Shown one piece after another: positions 25,182 through 33,408 of a stretch of 64,000 bases of DNA (the first letter of the stretch is position 1; each line of letters starts with the position of its first letter). Location of the stretch: positions 248,001-312,000 of the forward strand of contig NZ_JBHSNJ010000005.1 in NCBI RefSeq assembly GCF_042657165.1, read 5' to 3'. The DNA is from Agrilutibacter niabensis. Its GTDB lineage: Bacteria; Pseudomonadota; Gammaproteobacteria; Xanthomonadales; Xanthomonadaceae. A program made the position numbers and the translations under genes. A model generated the notes under the pieces. That model saw nothing but the letters and a program-made list of their open reading frames with translations. It did no database searches and was not told where the DNA came from.

Positions 25182-27266
25182 TCACACCGCCAGTCCGGCA
25201 TCGCCTTCCAGGATGATCTGCCGCAGCCGTGGCCGTTCGCCCGCCCGCCACAGCGGCACCTCGTGGCGGACGCGATAGCGCAGCGGCCCGCCGTCGACGC
25301 CGGGGCTGCGCTCAATCGGCCGCGGGATGCAGACGAAGTCGGTCTGCAGGGTGCGGGCGTCGACCCGCACGGTCGCGTAGCCGTGGCCGCCCATGTCGAC
25401 GAAGGACAGGTGCGGGGCCAGGTCGGGATTGCGCACCGCATGCGCCTTGGCCAGGTCGCCGCTGCGGGCGAACTCCAGCGCCGAGCGCACGCCGTGGTGC
25501 AACAGCAGGTTGACGGTGGGCTGCGGCGGCCCGCCGCCGATCTCGGCGATGTACAACGGGCGCGTCGGATTGTTTTCCTTTTTCTGGTTGTGCTCGTTGG
25601 CTTCGGCCATGCCTGGCGAAATGAGCGAGCCGCCGACGAAGCTGACGCCCACCGGCTCGAACGCGGCGGGCGGCAAGGCCTTGGCCGCATAGCCCGCCCA
25701 GAAGCTGTGGCGATCGCCGGACACGATGGCGAATCCGGTGATGCCGGCATCGCGCACGGTGTCGAAGATCTCGGCGCGCTCGTGGTACATGGCGCCCCAG
25801 TCGTAGGTGGACATCAGACCGTAGCCCTTGCCCTTCCACGTGCCGAGCTCGGGCGGCAGGTTCTGCGGATCCACGCGCGTATCGAGCGCGCCCAGTGAAT
25901 TGCCCCAGATCTTCCAGGTGGCGCTCGCGCCACGCAGGCGCTCCAGGAACCAGGCCTTCTGCTTCGCCCCCAGCATCGTCTGCGCGGCTTCGCCGGCGCG
26001 GTAATTGGCCACGCTCTTGTCGCCGAGGGACAGCCGCGCAGGCGGATGGCCATCGGCGTAGTCGCGGCCGGCGTCGAGTTGCGCCCACAGTTCCTCGGGG
26101 ACGAAGCCCAGCGTGTCGCCCTCGAACAGCGGGTTGATCTCGTCGTGGTTGCCCGGGTCGCGCGAGCGGAAGCTGCGGTTGTCGGTGACGATCAGGTCGA
26201 TGTGCCGGCCCCAGCGCAGCGCGCGGTAGGCGATGAGGCTGTTGATCGCGGCGAGGTTGTTGGGCTCGGTGCCCAGGCCGGCGTCGTCGAACTCCTTGAC
26301 CGGCGTGTCGACCACGTGCGGCGCGTCGAAGGCGTCCAGCTTCGAACCCGGCGGCAGTACCCGCGCCGGCTGGTATTCGAACCAGGCCTGGTTGGCCGCG
26401 ACCTTCAGCGTCTGCGCGGGCACCCACCCGTCCGTGCCGGCGAATTCCTGGATCGACTGCCAGCCGTTCCAGGAGAACTCGTGGTTGTCCCAGATCGCCA
26501 CGAAGGGCCAGCGCGCACGCGCGTCCTGCAAATCCGGGTCCTGCAGGTAGGCGTGGTAGAGGACGCGATAATCCTCCAGCGAGTCCGGCACCCAGAAGCG
26601 GTTCTTCGCGACCGTCTTGCCCTTCGGAAATTTGATCGGGAAGGTGATGAGGCGGTCGTAGCGATGGCCGTTCTTGACCTGGTCCGGGTACTGCACCACT
26701 TCGTAGACGAAATCGCCCAGGTGCAGCACGAAGCCGAGCCGTTCTTCCCGCGCGGCACGCTCGTCCTCCCAGATCATCTTCCGATAACCGTTCCCATAGC
26801 CCTCGGGCATGCTCTGGCAACTGACGAAGGCGAACTTCGCCGGGCGCGGATCATCGGGTGCGGGCGCCGTCAGCGTGCGGCCGATCCGGCTGCCGTTGCC
26901 CTCCTCGTCGACGAAGCGGTACCAGTACTCGCCGGCCGGCGGCAGGTCGCCGACCATCACGCGACAGGTCCAGTCGGCCGCGGCCAGCACCGGCGCCGCC
27001 GCGGTCGCGATCACGCGCGTGAAGGCCGGGTCCTGCGCCACTTCCACCAGCAACGTGGCGCGCTCGCGCCCATCGGCGTAGGGACGCCGCGTCCACAGCA
27101 GCACGCTGTGGTGATCGGGATCGCCCGAGGCGACGCCCTGCGGAAACAGGTCGCGCCGCTCGCGCCAGCCACTGGCGGACGGCCGCACGCTCGCGCAGCC
27201 CCAGGCCAGGCTCGCGCCGAGCGCGGCGGCGAGCTTCACAAACTGGCGACGGTTGAGTGTCGACAT
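25182..27266 (-). CDS. phoD: PhoD-family alkaline phosphatase, Tat-exported
   Basis: A 694-residue protein. The N-terminus has a twin-arginine motif (NRRQFVKLAAALGASLAWGC) and a possible lipobox cysteine. A PhoD N-terminal Ig-like domain (FPQGVASGDPDHHSVLLWTR) precedes the metallophosphatase core: FAFVSCQ, LHLGDFVYE, AIWDNHEFSWNGW, LIVTDNRSFRSRD and FAIVSGDRHSFWAG. These supply the metal ligands of PhoD phosphomono/diesterases. It probably releases phosphate from organic esters outside the cytoplasm. It is longer than the usual 550-600 residues, with an extended C-terminus. Confidence 0.9.
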   Translation of the reverse strand: MSTLNRRQFVKLAAALGASLAWGCASVRPSASGWRERRDLFPQGVASGDPDHHSVLLWTRRPYADGRERATLLVEVAQDPAFTRVIATAAAPVLAAADWTCRVMVGDLPPAGEYWYRFVDEEGNGSRIGRTLTAPAPDDPRPAKFAFVSCQSMPEGYGNGYRKMIWEDERAAREERLGFVLHLGDFVYEVVQYPDQVKNGHRYDRLITFPIKFPKGKTVAKNRFWVPDSLEDYRVLYHAYLQDPDLQDARARWPFVAIWDNHEFSWNGWQSIQEFAGTDGWVPAQTLKVAANQAWFEYQPARVLPPGSKLDAFDAPHVVDTPVKEFDDAGLGTEPNNLAAINSLIAYRALRWGRHIDLIVTDNRSFRSRDPGNHDEINPLFEGDTLGFVPEELWAQLDAGRDYADGHPPARLSLGDKSVANYRAGEAAQTMLGAKQKAWFLERLRGASATWKIWGNSLGALDTRVDPQNLPPELGTWKGKGYGLMSTYDWGAMYHERAEIFDTVRDAGITGFAIVSGDRHSFWAGYAAKALPPAAFEPVGVSFVGGSLISPGMAEANEHNQKKENNPTRPLYIAEIGGGPPQPTVNLLLHHGVRSALEFARSGDLAKAHAVRNPDLAPHLSFVDMGGHGYATVRVDARTLQTDFVCIPRPIERSPGVDGGPLRYRVRHEVPLWRAGERPRLRQIILEGDAGLAV

Positions 27267-27502
27267 GTCGGCCCACCGTTTGCGTTGTCGATGCGCCGCA
27301 ACGCTAGACCTGCAACGGGAGCGGGCAACGTGCCGGAAGTACCGCGGTGGAGTCACGGCACGCCCTGACAGTCTTGCGTGGGCGGGCGGTATCGCCCGCA
27401 GGGCAGGGATTTCCGGTTTGCGACCCGCCTTGACGGGGCTTTTGAGGGTGCCTGACCATCCGGTGCCTATCCCCCTCGGGGATGCCTCGAAAGGAATCGC
27501 AG

Positions 27503-28309
27503 ATGACCCGCCTCTTCCTGCTCGCACTGCTTGTCGTGTCCTTCAGTGCAAGCGCAGTCGTCATTCGCGATGACGTTGCCGATGCGAAGTATCGCGTTGC
27601 GGCGTCCGAGTTTCCTGCCCTGGTGGACCTGCCTGGCGAAGGGCATGGCGTGCTGATTGCGCCGCAGTGGATCGTTACCGCCGCGCATGCCGTCACCTGG
27701 CAATCCGGAATCAAGCAGGTAACTGTTGGCGGGGTGCCCAGGGACGTTGCGCGTCTGGTGATCCACCCCGGCTACAGGAAGCCGCCGCAAGCGCTGCTTG
27801 AGCAGGCATTGGCCACCTGGGATTGGACCCTTTTCAGGGTCCTGCTCTCCTCCTCGGAGGACATCGCACTGCTGGAATTGGCGCAACCCGTTACCGACAT
27901 CCCTCCTGTCGCCGTCAACAAGAGCGACGGCGAGTTCGGCCGGATCATCGAGATCATGGGAAAAGGCGCTACGGGTAACGGCGTCACCGGCTACGAATTC
28001 AGCAGCTCCCACCGCACCGAGCTGCGCCGTGCCTACAACAAGGTCACCAGCGCCCACGACCGCTGGCTCTGTTACATGTTCGACCATCCGGCGGACGCGC
28101 TGCCGCTTGAAGGCGGGTCAGGAAGCGGCGACAGCGGCGGGCCCGTCCTTATCCAGGCCGGGAAGGATTGGGTGCTGGCCGGACTGACTTCCTGGTCAGA
28201 CCCGCAAAGCGCCATCAGGACCCCCGGGCGCTACGGCCAGATCAGTTGCAATGTCCGCCTGAGTCATTACCAGGACTGGATTGAGAGCGTTATCGCTGCG
28301 CAGCCGTAA
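27503..28309 (+). CDS. Secreted trypsin-like (S1) serine protease
   Basis: A 268-residue protein with a signal peptide (MTRLFLLALLVVSFSASA). The chymotrypsin-fold triad is complete: His62 in VTAAHAV, Asp120 in SSEDIALLEL and Ser211 in GSGDSGGP. Two cysteines (WLCYMF and ISCNVRL) may pair. AAAGGAA precedes the ATG at a normal distance. It is a single secreted protease gene; the frame ends just before a repeat-rich spacer. Confidence 0.92.
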   Translation: MTRLFLLALLVVSFSASAVVIRDDVADAKYRVAASEFPALVDLPGEGHGVLIAPQWIVTAAHAVTWQSGIKQVTVGGVPRDVARLVIHPGYRKPPQALLEQALATWDWTLFRVLLSSSEDIALLELAQPVTDIPPVAVNKSDGEFGRIIEIMGKGATGNGVTGYEFSSSHRTELRRAYNKVTSAHDRWLCYMFDHPADALPLEGGSGSGDSGGPVLIQAGKDWVLAGLTSWSDPQSAIRTPGRYGQISCNVRLSHYQDWIESVIAAQP

Positions 28310-28357
28310 GTGGGGCCCCCGGGTCAGCACTCCGACCCCGTTTTTCCGCCGTTTCTC

Positions 28358-28623
28358 CGGGCGGTTAACCCCGAATGCGCTTCGGCTACACGAGCTACGC
28401 CTGCCAATCCTTCTCCCCGCCCAGCGGGGAGAAGGTGCCCGAAGGGCGGATGAGGGGCGCTCTTGCCGGGTGCGGTCGAAGTCCACCGCGCGGGCGGTTA
28501 ACCCCGGATGCGCTTCGGCTACACGAGCTACGCCTGCCAATCCTTCTCCCCGCCCAGCGGGGAGAAGGTGCCCGAAGGGCGGATGAGGGGCGCTCTTGCC
28601 GGGTGCGGTCGAAGCCCACCGCG
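28358..28623. repeat. 133-bp unit duplicated in tandem
   Basis: Two near-identical 133-bp units (28358-28490 and 28491-28623) each start CGGGCGGTTAACCCCG and include CGCTTCGGCTACACGAGC, a family A palindromic repeat (28409-28460 and 28542-28593) and TCTTGCCGGGTGCGGTCGAA. Only a few substitutions separate the copies, so the duplication is recent. This fills most of the 344-nt spacer after the protease. Confidence 0.9.
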
Positions 28624-28653
28624 GACGCATGACCGCGCATCTCGAGGAGGCCG

Positions 28654-29112
28654 TTGCACCCCCGCCGCCCCGCACATAAAAAGGCGCAGTTCGCCGCTCG
28701 CTTCGGAATCTCAACGAATCAGGCACGAAGATTCCAGTGCACGGCAGAACACCTGCTTGCCAGGCAGGACGGTGGCACCAACCACGCTGCCAACATCGCT
28801 GCCGCCTGTCTCCACTGCAATCGCCGACGGCGCAGACATTTCAAGTTCAAGGACTGCAAGGCATATCGCCGCTACGTGCAGGCGCGGGTAGCCGCAGGGA
28901 CGTGGCACCCGTCCTGGGTCTACGAGAGCGGCATCGTCCGAACACGCGCCAACCCGACTGGCACTCTGCGTACCGCCTCTGCCACACTTGCCCCGCTCCC
29001 TCGCCGATCTTCTCGGCAATGGGCCTGTCGCACGGAACGCGGCGGAGCATGGACCGTCCGGCCCAGCCATTTCCTCGGCATGCCCGGACTCGCTAATGGA
29101 TATAAGGAATAG
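28654..29112 (+). CDS. HNH endonuclease-like protein with extended C-terminus
   Basis: A 152-codon frame beginning at a TTG behind GAGGAGG (only 3 nt spacing, so initiation may be poor). The first about 90 residues form a small HNH module: ARFGISTNQARRF, then CTAEHLLARQDGG, NHAANIAAACLHCN and KAYRRYVQARVAAGTWHP. Relatives usually end near this GxWHP. Here the frame continues about 60 residues without domain-like character, suggesting a lost stop or frameshift. The two CxxC-like cysteines and the HNH-type His are present. Function would be DNA nicking or cleavage, not shown. Confidence 0.6.
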   Translation: MHPRRPAHKKAQFAARFGISTNQARRFQCTAEHLLARQDGGTNHAANIAAACLHCNRRRRRHFKFKDCKAYRRYVQARVAAGTWHPSWVYESGIVRTRANPTGTLRTASATLAPLPRRSSRQWACRTERGGAWTVRPSHFLGMPGLANGYKE

Positions 29113-29115
29113 CCA

Positions 29116-29583
29116 ATGCAGAATCTTGTTTCGTTGAACCTGTCGGCGCAGGACCTCGCCGATGTCGATGCCGCCCTGGCCACGCTGCGCCGCGTGTTCG
29201 CCCCGATGATCGCGTTGCAGCCGGACCAGCGGCGCGAGCTGTACAAGATGGGCGACAAGTCGGAAGCCTTCTGCCGGCAGACGCTGAGCGTGCTGGCGGC
29301 CAATCCGCAGATCGTGCCGCCCAACCTGGGCCTGGCCGAGGCACAGGCCGACCTCGTCGCGCTCGATGCGCTGCGCCCGCGCCTGCTGCAACTGCAGCAG
29401 CTGGTCGAGCGCGCCGCAGACACCGAGACCGCACTGGGCAGCGACATCATCGTCGTCGCCCTGGAGGGCTACGGCCTGCTCAGGGTGTCCGGCAAGAGCG
29501 AAGCCCTGAAAGGCGCGCGCCAGGCCCTGTCGGCCCGTTTCGCCAAGTCCCGCCGCACGCCGGAGCCGGCGACGGTGGATTGA
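29116..29583 (+). CDS. Conserved hypothetical protein, all-helical
   Basis: A 155-residue soluble protein predicted to be helical: LNLSAQDLADVDAALATLRRVFAP, LQPDQRRELYKMGDKSEAFCRQTL and LDALRPRLLQLQQLVERAAD form amphipathic helices. No catalytic motif is evident and no family name is known to me, although the pattern looks conserved. AAGGAATAG lies before the ATG. A strong hairpin terminator follows 52 nt after the stop. Confidence 0.75.
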   Translation: MQNLVSLNLSAQDLADVDAALATLRRVFAPMIALQPDQRRELYKMGDKSEAFCRQTLSVLAANPQIVPPNLGLAEAQADLVALDALRPRLLQLQQLVERAADTETALGSDIIVVALEGYGLLRVSGKSEALKGARQALSARFAKSRRTPEPATVD

Positions 29584-29634
29584 TCATGCGGTAAGTGCCT
29601 GACGCCGCTGGAGTCCAACGGCGTTGCGGTGCGG

Positions 29635-29678
29635 AGCCTGACGGGTGACGCGGGGTGCGTCATCCGTCAGGCTTTTTT
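29635..29678 (+). terminator. Strong intrinsic terminator
   Basis: A 17-base stem (AGCCTGACGGGTGACGC / GCGTCATCCGTCAGGCT, one mismatch) is followed by a run of six T. It ends the helical hypothetical protein gene. Confidence 0.92.
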
Positions 29679-29688
29679 GTTGGTGGCT

Positions 29689-29880
29689 GAGGCATTCGTG
29701 CCTCGGCGTTGAGGCTCGAAGCCTCACGCGTGAGGCGTTTTGCCTCATCGCAACGCGGTTTTTGGCAGGAGCTTGAGGCAAAACGACTCGTCGATGAGGT
29801 GACGGGGGACATCGCTGAGACTTTGCGCCTCAGGCTTGAGGCAAAACGACTCGGCATTGAGCGCCAGAGACTCGACGCCC
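29689..29880. repeat. Cluster of GAGGC-N-GCCTC mini-hairpins
   Basis: Short perfect hairpins follow one another: GAGGCA-TTCG-TGCCTC (29689-29704), GAGGCT-CGA-AGCCTC (29711-29725), GAGGC-GTTTT-GCCTC (29732-29746), and then two copies of CTTGAGGCAAAACGACTCG (about 29771 and 29837). A related cluster lies at 31451-31493. The stretch is open in some frames but looks like repeated structure, not a gene. The 459-nt spacer otherwise contains only the CTGACCC motifs. Confidence 0.75.
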
Positions 29881-29923
29881 TGCTTGCGTAGCCTCTGGAA
29901 GGCGAATGGAGCTCTGCCTGGAT

Positions 29924-29959
29924 GGACCTGACCCGGTAACGGTCTCTGACCCCGTGACT
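29924..29959 (+). repeat. ACCTGACCC motif plus TAACGGTCTCTGACCCCGT block
   Basis: GGACCTGACCCGG is followed by TAACGGTCTCTGACCCCGTGACT. The second block recurs almost exactly at 31410-31432, again next to the GAGGC hairpin cluster, so the two are parts of one composite dispersed element. Confidence 0.6.
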
Positions 29960-30042
29960 GCATGTGGCGCACTGCGCAAGGCCTTATCGAATCCTTTTGC
30001 CGTGTATAGACTCGGCCCCTTCACGGATGGCGCGCATACCCA

Positions 30043-30726
30043 ATGACCCCATGGCTGTTGATGGTGGCGCTCAGCGCGCCGGTAGCACAGGAAGCTCCAG
30101 CGCCCACCTCCGCCGTCGCGCCTACTGCCGTCGCGGCACCTGACGCACCGCCAGCCCCAAGCGCGGAGACCTTCCTGCAGTCGGTCGCCATCGCCTGCCC
30201 TGCCGACGCGACCCGCACGACGTTCCCGCTGGTACCGAACACGCTGTTCGACCTGGAATCGATGGATGCGGTCAGTTCCGGAACCAGCCAGAAGGGCGAC
30301 CGCTTCGACCTGCGCCTGCGCGAGCCGCTGCGCTATGGCCCGGTGGTGCTGGTGGCGGCCGGCACGCCGGTGCACGGCGAAGTGACCCATGCGACCGAAA
30401 ACCGCTGGGGCGGCATCGGCGGAGAGTTGATCCTCGCCGCGCGCTACGTACAGCTCCCGCAGGGGCGCCTGCGCCTGCGTGCCTCGATCGCCGCGCCGGG
30501 CGCGGGCCGCACCAATACCGCCGCGACCATCACCGTCTTGTTCGGCATCGCCGGCGTATTCGTGCAGGGCGACAACAAGATGCTGCCTGCCGGCACCGCG
30601 CTCACCGCCCGCCTGGCCGAACCCGTCACCTTCCATTGCGAAGGCACGACCGCACCCCCACCCGGCGGCGATACCGCGGCCGGACCGTTGTCCCACACCG
30701 TAGCTGTTTCCAACACCAGCCTGTGA
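30043..30726 (+). CDS. Exported hypothetical protein
   Basis: A 227-residue protein with a short N-terminal hydrophobic segment (MTPWLLMVALSAPVAQ) and an Ala/Pro-rich linker to about residue 42. The mature domain is beta-rich: LVPNTLFDLESMDAVSSGT, GDRFDLRLREPLRYGPVVLVAAGTPVHGEVTHA, RAS-like strands, and TVLFGIAGVFVQGDNKMLPAGTALTARL, which resembles exported proteins with an SLH/TrbI-like 'VPAGT' pattern. No catalytic motif is seen. The next exported gene starts 11 nt after its stop, so the two probably form an operon. Confidence 0.72.
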   Translation: MTPWLLMVALSAPVAQEAPAPTSAVAPTAVAAPDAPPAPSAETFLQSVAIACPADATRTTFPLVPNTLFDLESMDAVSSGTSQKGDRFDLRLREPLRYGPVVLVAAGTPVHGEVTHATENRWGGIGGELILAARYVQLPQGRLRLRASIAAPGAGRTNTAATITVLFGIAGVFVQGDNKMLPAGTALTARLAEPVTFHCEGTTAPPPGGDTAAGPLSHTVAVSNTSL

Positions 30727-30737
30727 GAATCGATTCG

Positions 30738-31235
30738 ATGAAGAAGACGACTGCCGCCGTACTCCTTGCACTGACCTTCGCCACTCCGGCCTTCGCGCAG
30801 GAGGCCACCCAGGCCACCCCGGCGCCGGCCGTGGCCGACGAGGCACCCGCCGTCGCCGCGCCGATCAACCCGGCGATCACCGCGCTGGTAGGCGCGCCGC
30901 AGCCCGGCAAGGCCCTGATCGTGTTCTTCCGTCCGGCCAAGTTCGTCGGCGGCGGCGCCGGCATCAAGGTCCACGAGGGCGAGACCGTGCACGGCAAGCT
31001 CAGCAACGGCAGCTGGTTCGCCGTCAACCTCGATCCGGGCACGCATGAGTTCGTGGCCAAGAGCGAGGTCACCGACCGCAACCCCATCGAGGTCGAGGCA
31101 GGCGAGACCTACTTCGTCTCCGCCGCCATCGGGATGGGGCTGGTGGCCGGCCGCAAGGATTTCGCGCTCACCGACGCCGCCGCCTTCGAGGCGGTGATGG
31201 CCAAGCTCAAGCCGGCCAAGCCGCTCAAGGGCTGA
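30738..31235 (+). CDS. Exported DUF2846-like protein
   Basis: A 165-residue protein with a signal peptide (MKKTTAAVLLALTFATPAFAQ) and an Ala/Pro linker (22-45). A DUF2846-like domain follows: GKALIVFFRPAKFVGGGAGIKVHEG, GKLSNGSWFAVNLDPGTHEFVAKSE, IEVEAGETYFVSAAIGMG. Proteins of this type are periplasmic or lipoprotein-like with unknown roles. It is co-directional with and close behind the preceding exported gene, and is closed by a perfect terminator. Confidence 0.82.
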   Translation: MKKTTAAVLLALTFATPAFAQEATQATPAPAVADEAPAVAAPINPAITALVGAPQPGKALIVFFRPAKFVGGGAGIKVHEGETVHGKLSNGSWFAVNLDPGTHEFVAKSEVTDRNPIEVEAGETYFVSAAIGMGLVAGRKDFALTDAAAFEAVMAKLKPAKPLKG

Positions 31236-31270
31236 TCCGCGCGCTCCGATCACCCGCTGAACGTGTGTTC

Positions 31271-31298
31271 CGAATGCCCGGCTTCGGCCGGGCATTCG
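31271..31298 (+). terminator. Perfect hairpin with TTCG loop
   Basis: Perfect 12-base arms CGAATGCCCGGC and GCCGGGCATTCG enclose a stable TTCG tetraloop, 35 nt after the DUF2846-like stop. The T-tract is weak (CTTGT). Confidence 0.75.
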
Positions 31299-31380
31299 CT
31301 TGTGCGGAGTTCGTCGGCGCGATGGCGTGTAACCGTACGACGCATCGGAGCACACGCGAGGTCAGGCTCATACGCCGATT

Positions 31381-31493
31381 GAACCTGACCCCATTTGCCG
31401 ATGTGACCGTAACGGTCTCTGACCCCGTTACTGACCCCGTTACTTGGCCCGAGGCTTGAGGCAAAACGCCTCAACGTTGAGTCCCAAGGACTC
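31381..31493. repeat. Composite element: AACCTGACCCC, CTGACCCCGT blocks and GAGGC hairpins
   Basis: AACCTGACCCC (31382-31392) is followed by TAACGGTCTCTGACCCCGTTACT (31410-31432), a further CTGACCCCGTTACT, and then hairpins GAGGC-AAAAC-GCCTC (31458-31472) and GAGTCC-CAA-GGACTC (31479-31493). It shares all modules with 29689-29959. It marks the left edge of the lower-GC accessory stretch. Confidence 0.7.
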
Positions 31494-31631
31494 AGCGGGA
31501 CACTCACGTAGCTCCTGAACCGTTTGCTTTGGCTCGCGAGCTCGGTGTTTGTCGCCGCCATGGACACTCCCCCGCTTTGCCAGACGGTGATACCGTCGGC
31601 CGTCGCATTTGGGCATAGGGGGTGTCCGGTG

Positions 31632-31964
31632 ATGACGATTCAGCGCGCCGCGCTGTTCGGGTTTTTTGTCTTGGTAAGCGAGGCCGCGTCCGCACACGGC
31701 GGCGGGCTCAACGCCGAAGGCTGTCATCACGATCGCAAGAATGGCGGCTATCACTGCCATCGCGCTGCGTCGGCACGAGCGCCTGCGAATAGCTTCGCGC
31801 CGACACCCGCATCGAGTCAGCGGCTAACAACCAATCAGAACGACTCCGTCTACTTTGCCAACTGCAGCGCTGCCCGCGCGGCGGGCGCTGCTCCGGTGCG
31901 ACGCGGGGATCCAGGCTATGCGCGGCATCTGGATCGGGATGGTGATGGCGTGGGGTGCGAATGA
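31632..31964 (+). CDS. Exported protein with YHYH-like and excalibur domains
   Basis: A 110-residue protein. The signal peptide is about 1-22 (RAALFGFFVLVSEAASAHGGG). The mature part has GCHHDRKNGGYHCHR, a His/Cys-rich motif shared by small YHYH-type exported proteins, and a C-terminal excalibur calcium-binding domain (FANCSAARAAG ... RRGDPGYARHLDRDGDGVGCE), whose DxDxDG loop binds calcium in relatives. It is often associated with nuclease-like or cell-envelope proteins. The ATG is preceded by an in-frame GTG. It is the first gene of the accessory stretch. Confidence 0.82.
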   Translation: MTIQRAALFGFFVLVSEAASAHGGGLNAEGCHHDRKNGGYHCHRAASARAPANSFAPTPASSQRLTTNQNDSVYFANCSAARAAGAAPVRRGDPGYARHLDRDGDGVGCE

Positions 31965-32022
31965 ACGAGCCCTCGTACGAGCCCTCGCCCATCGCACCTC
32001 CCGGCATGAGGGGCAATTCCTA

Positions 32023-32967
32023 GTGGCGTTCTGGTGGGTTAACCACAAGCAGACCCGTGACCTTGAAGTGCAAGGCGGATACCTCTGGTCGCCTATGCGA
32101 AATTCGGATGGGAGCTTCAATCAAACCTATTTGAACATGACGCTAGTACGTTCTGGCGATGTCGTCTTTTCGTTCGCCGAAAAACAGATTGGTGCAATCG
32201 GCCAAGTTACGGAGGCTGCGTGTGCAAGTCCTAAGCCAACTGAGTTCGGCAATGTTGGCGAATACTGGTCGCAGGAAGGCTGGCTAGTCGGCATCTATTT
32301 CTCCCCTGCTCCAAACCCGATACTGGCTGAGGGACACATAGACGCGATTCGGCCGTTTTTGCCTCCAAAGTATTCGCCGATCCAAAAGAACGGCCATGGC
32401 AACCAGAATTGCTATTTAGCGGGAATTTCGGACGCCCTCGGAAACCTTCTGCTTACCTTGCTCGGTGTCGAGGCACCGGCGGCTGTCGCCGCCAGACATT
32501 TTGTGCAAGACACCGCGAACAATGGAGAAGTCCTGGACGACATTCATGCGATCGAAAGCGATGTTGCCATTCCTGAAACTCAGCGCCTGCAGCTGGCCAA
32601 GGCGCGGATCGGGCAAGGACTGTTCCGCAAGCGCGTTATGCTCGTCGATCCGCATTGCCGCGTGACTGGAGTTGAAGACCCGCGCCTGCTGATCGCAAGT
32701 CATATCAAGCCGTGGCGCGATTCCACCAATGCCGAGCGCATCAACGGATACAACGGCATCATGCTTTCGCCTCACGTCGACGCCCTTTTCGATGAACGTC
32801 TCATCTCGTTTGAAGACGATGGCCGGATGCTGGTACATACATCCCTGCCGGATGACGTACTGAATCGTTGGTCGATCAATCGTCATGCCAGCCTGGAGAA
32901 GTTCCGGGTCGAACAAGCTGAGTTTCTCCAACATCACCGCAAATTATTCGCTGCGAAATCGGCGTGA
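32023..32967 (+). CDS. HNH endonuclease with N-terminal PUA/EVE-like domain
   Basis: A 314-residue protein from a GTG start with GAGGGG about 9 nt upstream. The N-terminal domain (WWVNHKQTRDLEVQGGYLWSP, NMTLVRSGDVVFSFAEKQIGAIGQV) is the EVE/PUA-like module often fused to restriction-type nucleases and thought to read modified bases. The C-terminal HNH_2-type domain has CRVTGVEDPRLLIASHIKPW and NGIMLSPHVDALFDERLISFEDDG. The combination resembles modification-dependent restriction enzymes of the McrA type. A defence role is inferred from family and context. Base composition is lower than in the flanking core genes. Confidence 0.83.
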   Translation: MAFWWVNHKQTRDLEVQGGYLWSPMRNSDGSFNQTYLNMTLVRSGDVVFSFAEKQIGAIGQVTEAACASPKPTEFGNVGEYWSQEGWLVGIYFSPAPNPILAEGHIDAIRPFLPPKYSPIQKNGHGNQNCYLAGISDALGNLLLTLLGVEAPAAVAARHFVQDTANNGEVLDDIHAIESDVAIPETQRLQLAKARIGQGLFRKRVMLVDPHCRVTGVEDPRLLIASHIKPWRDSTNAERINGYNGIMLSPHVDALFDERLISFEDDGRMLVHTSLPDDVLNRWSINRHASLEKFRVEQAEFLQHHRKLFAAKSA

Positions 32968-32991
32968 ATCTAGACATACAAGGGGGAGGCA

Positions 32992-33396
32992 ATGAAAAGC
33001 ATAGCCGCACTGCTGCTATTGGTTCCCGGCACTGTCCTTGCCCAGGCACGGCCAGAGACCTACCCGCCGGACACGGTTCTGGTTGTCGCCCCAACCAATT
33101 ATCCGTTCGCGGGAATCCAGATCTCAGGTGGAATACCGGGAGCTGTCGTTGTGGAATCCTCGCTGGTTCAGGCCTTCCGCATTGCAAAAGCAGAGCCGAA
33201 CGTCACTGGAGTCATCGACATTAATCTTGCCACGGACCAAGCGTGGGAAACGGGCCGCGTTGTCTGTTACGCGTCCTCTGGAGAGAAGCGATGGGAAGAG
33301 AAGGTGTTCTTCAATGTCGGTGGCGGCGCTGAACGTGTCGCCGAAAAATTCACTGACAAGCTTGCTGCCAAGACTAGAGGAAAGACCTGCAAGTAA
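32992..33396 (+). CDS. Exported hypothetical protein
   Basis: A 134-residue protein with a signal peptide (MKSIAALLLLVPGTVLAQA) and a strong GGGGGAGG before the ATG. The mature domain reads TVLVVAPTNYPFAGIQISGG, GVIDINLATDQAWETGRVVCYASSGEKRWEEKVFFN and ERVAEKFTDKLAAK. The pattern (conversion to a nucleotide-like beta-alpha arrangement) is not assigned to any family. It lies 12 nt upstream of the NERD gene, probably co-transcribed. Confidence 0.65.
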   Translation: MKSIAALLLLVPGTVLAQARPETYPPDTVLVVAPTNYPFAGIQISGGIPGAVVVESSLVQAFRIAKAEPNVTGVIDINLATDQAWETGRVVCYASSGEKRWEEKVFFNVGGGAERVAEKFTDKLAAKTRGKTCK

Positions 33397-33408
33397 GGGG
33401 TTGGCGCA

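Noticed and set aside
29709..29891. 60-codon ORF over the GAGGC hairpin cluster
   Set aside because: Its Arg/Leu/Glu-rich product is explained by the repeated hairpin sequence; no start signal and no domain.
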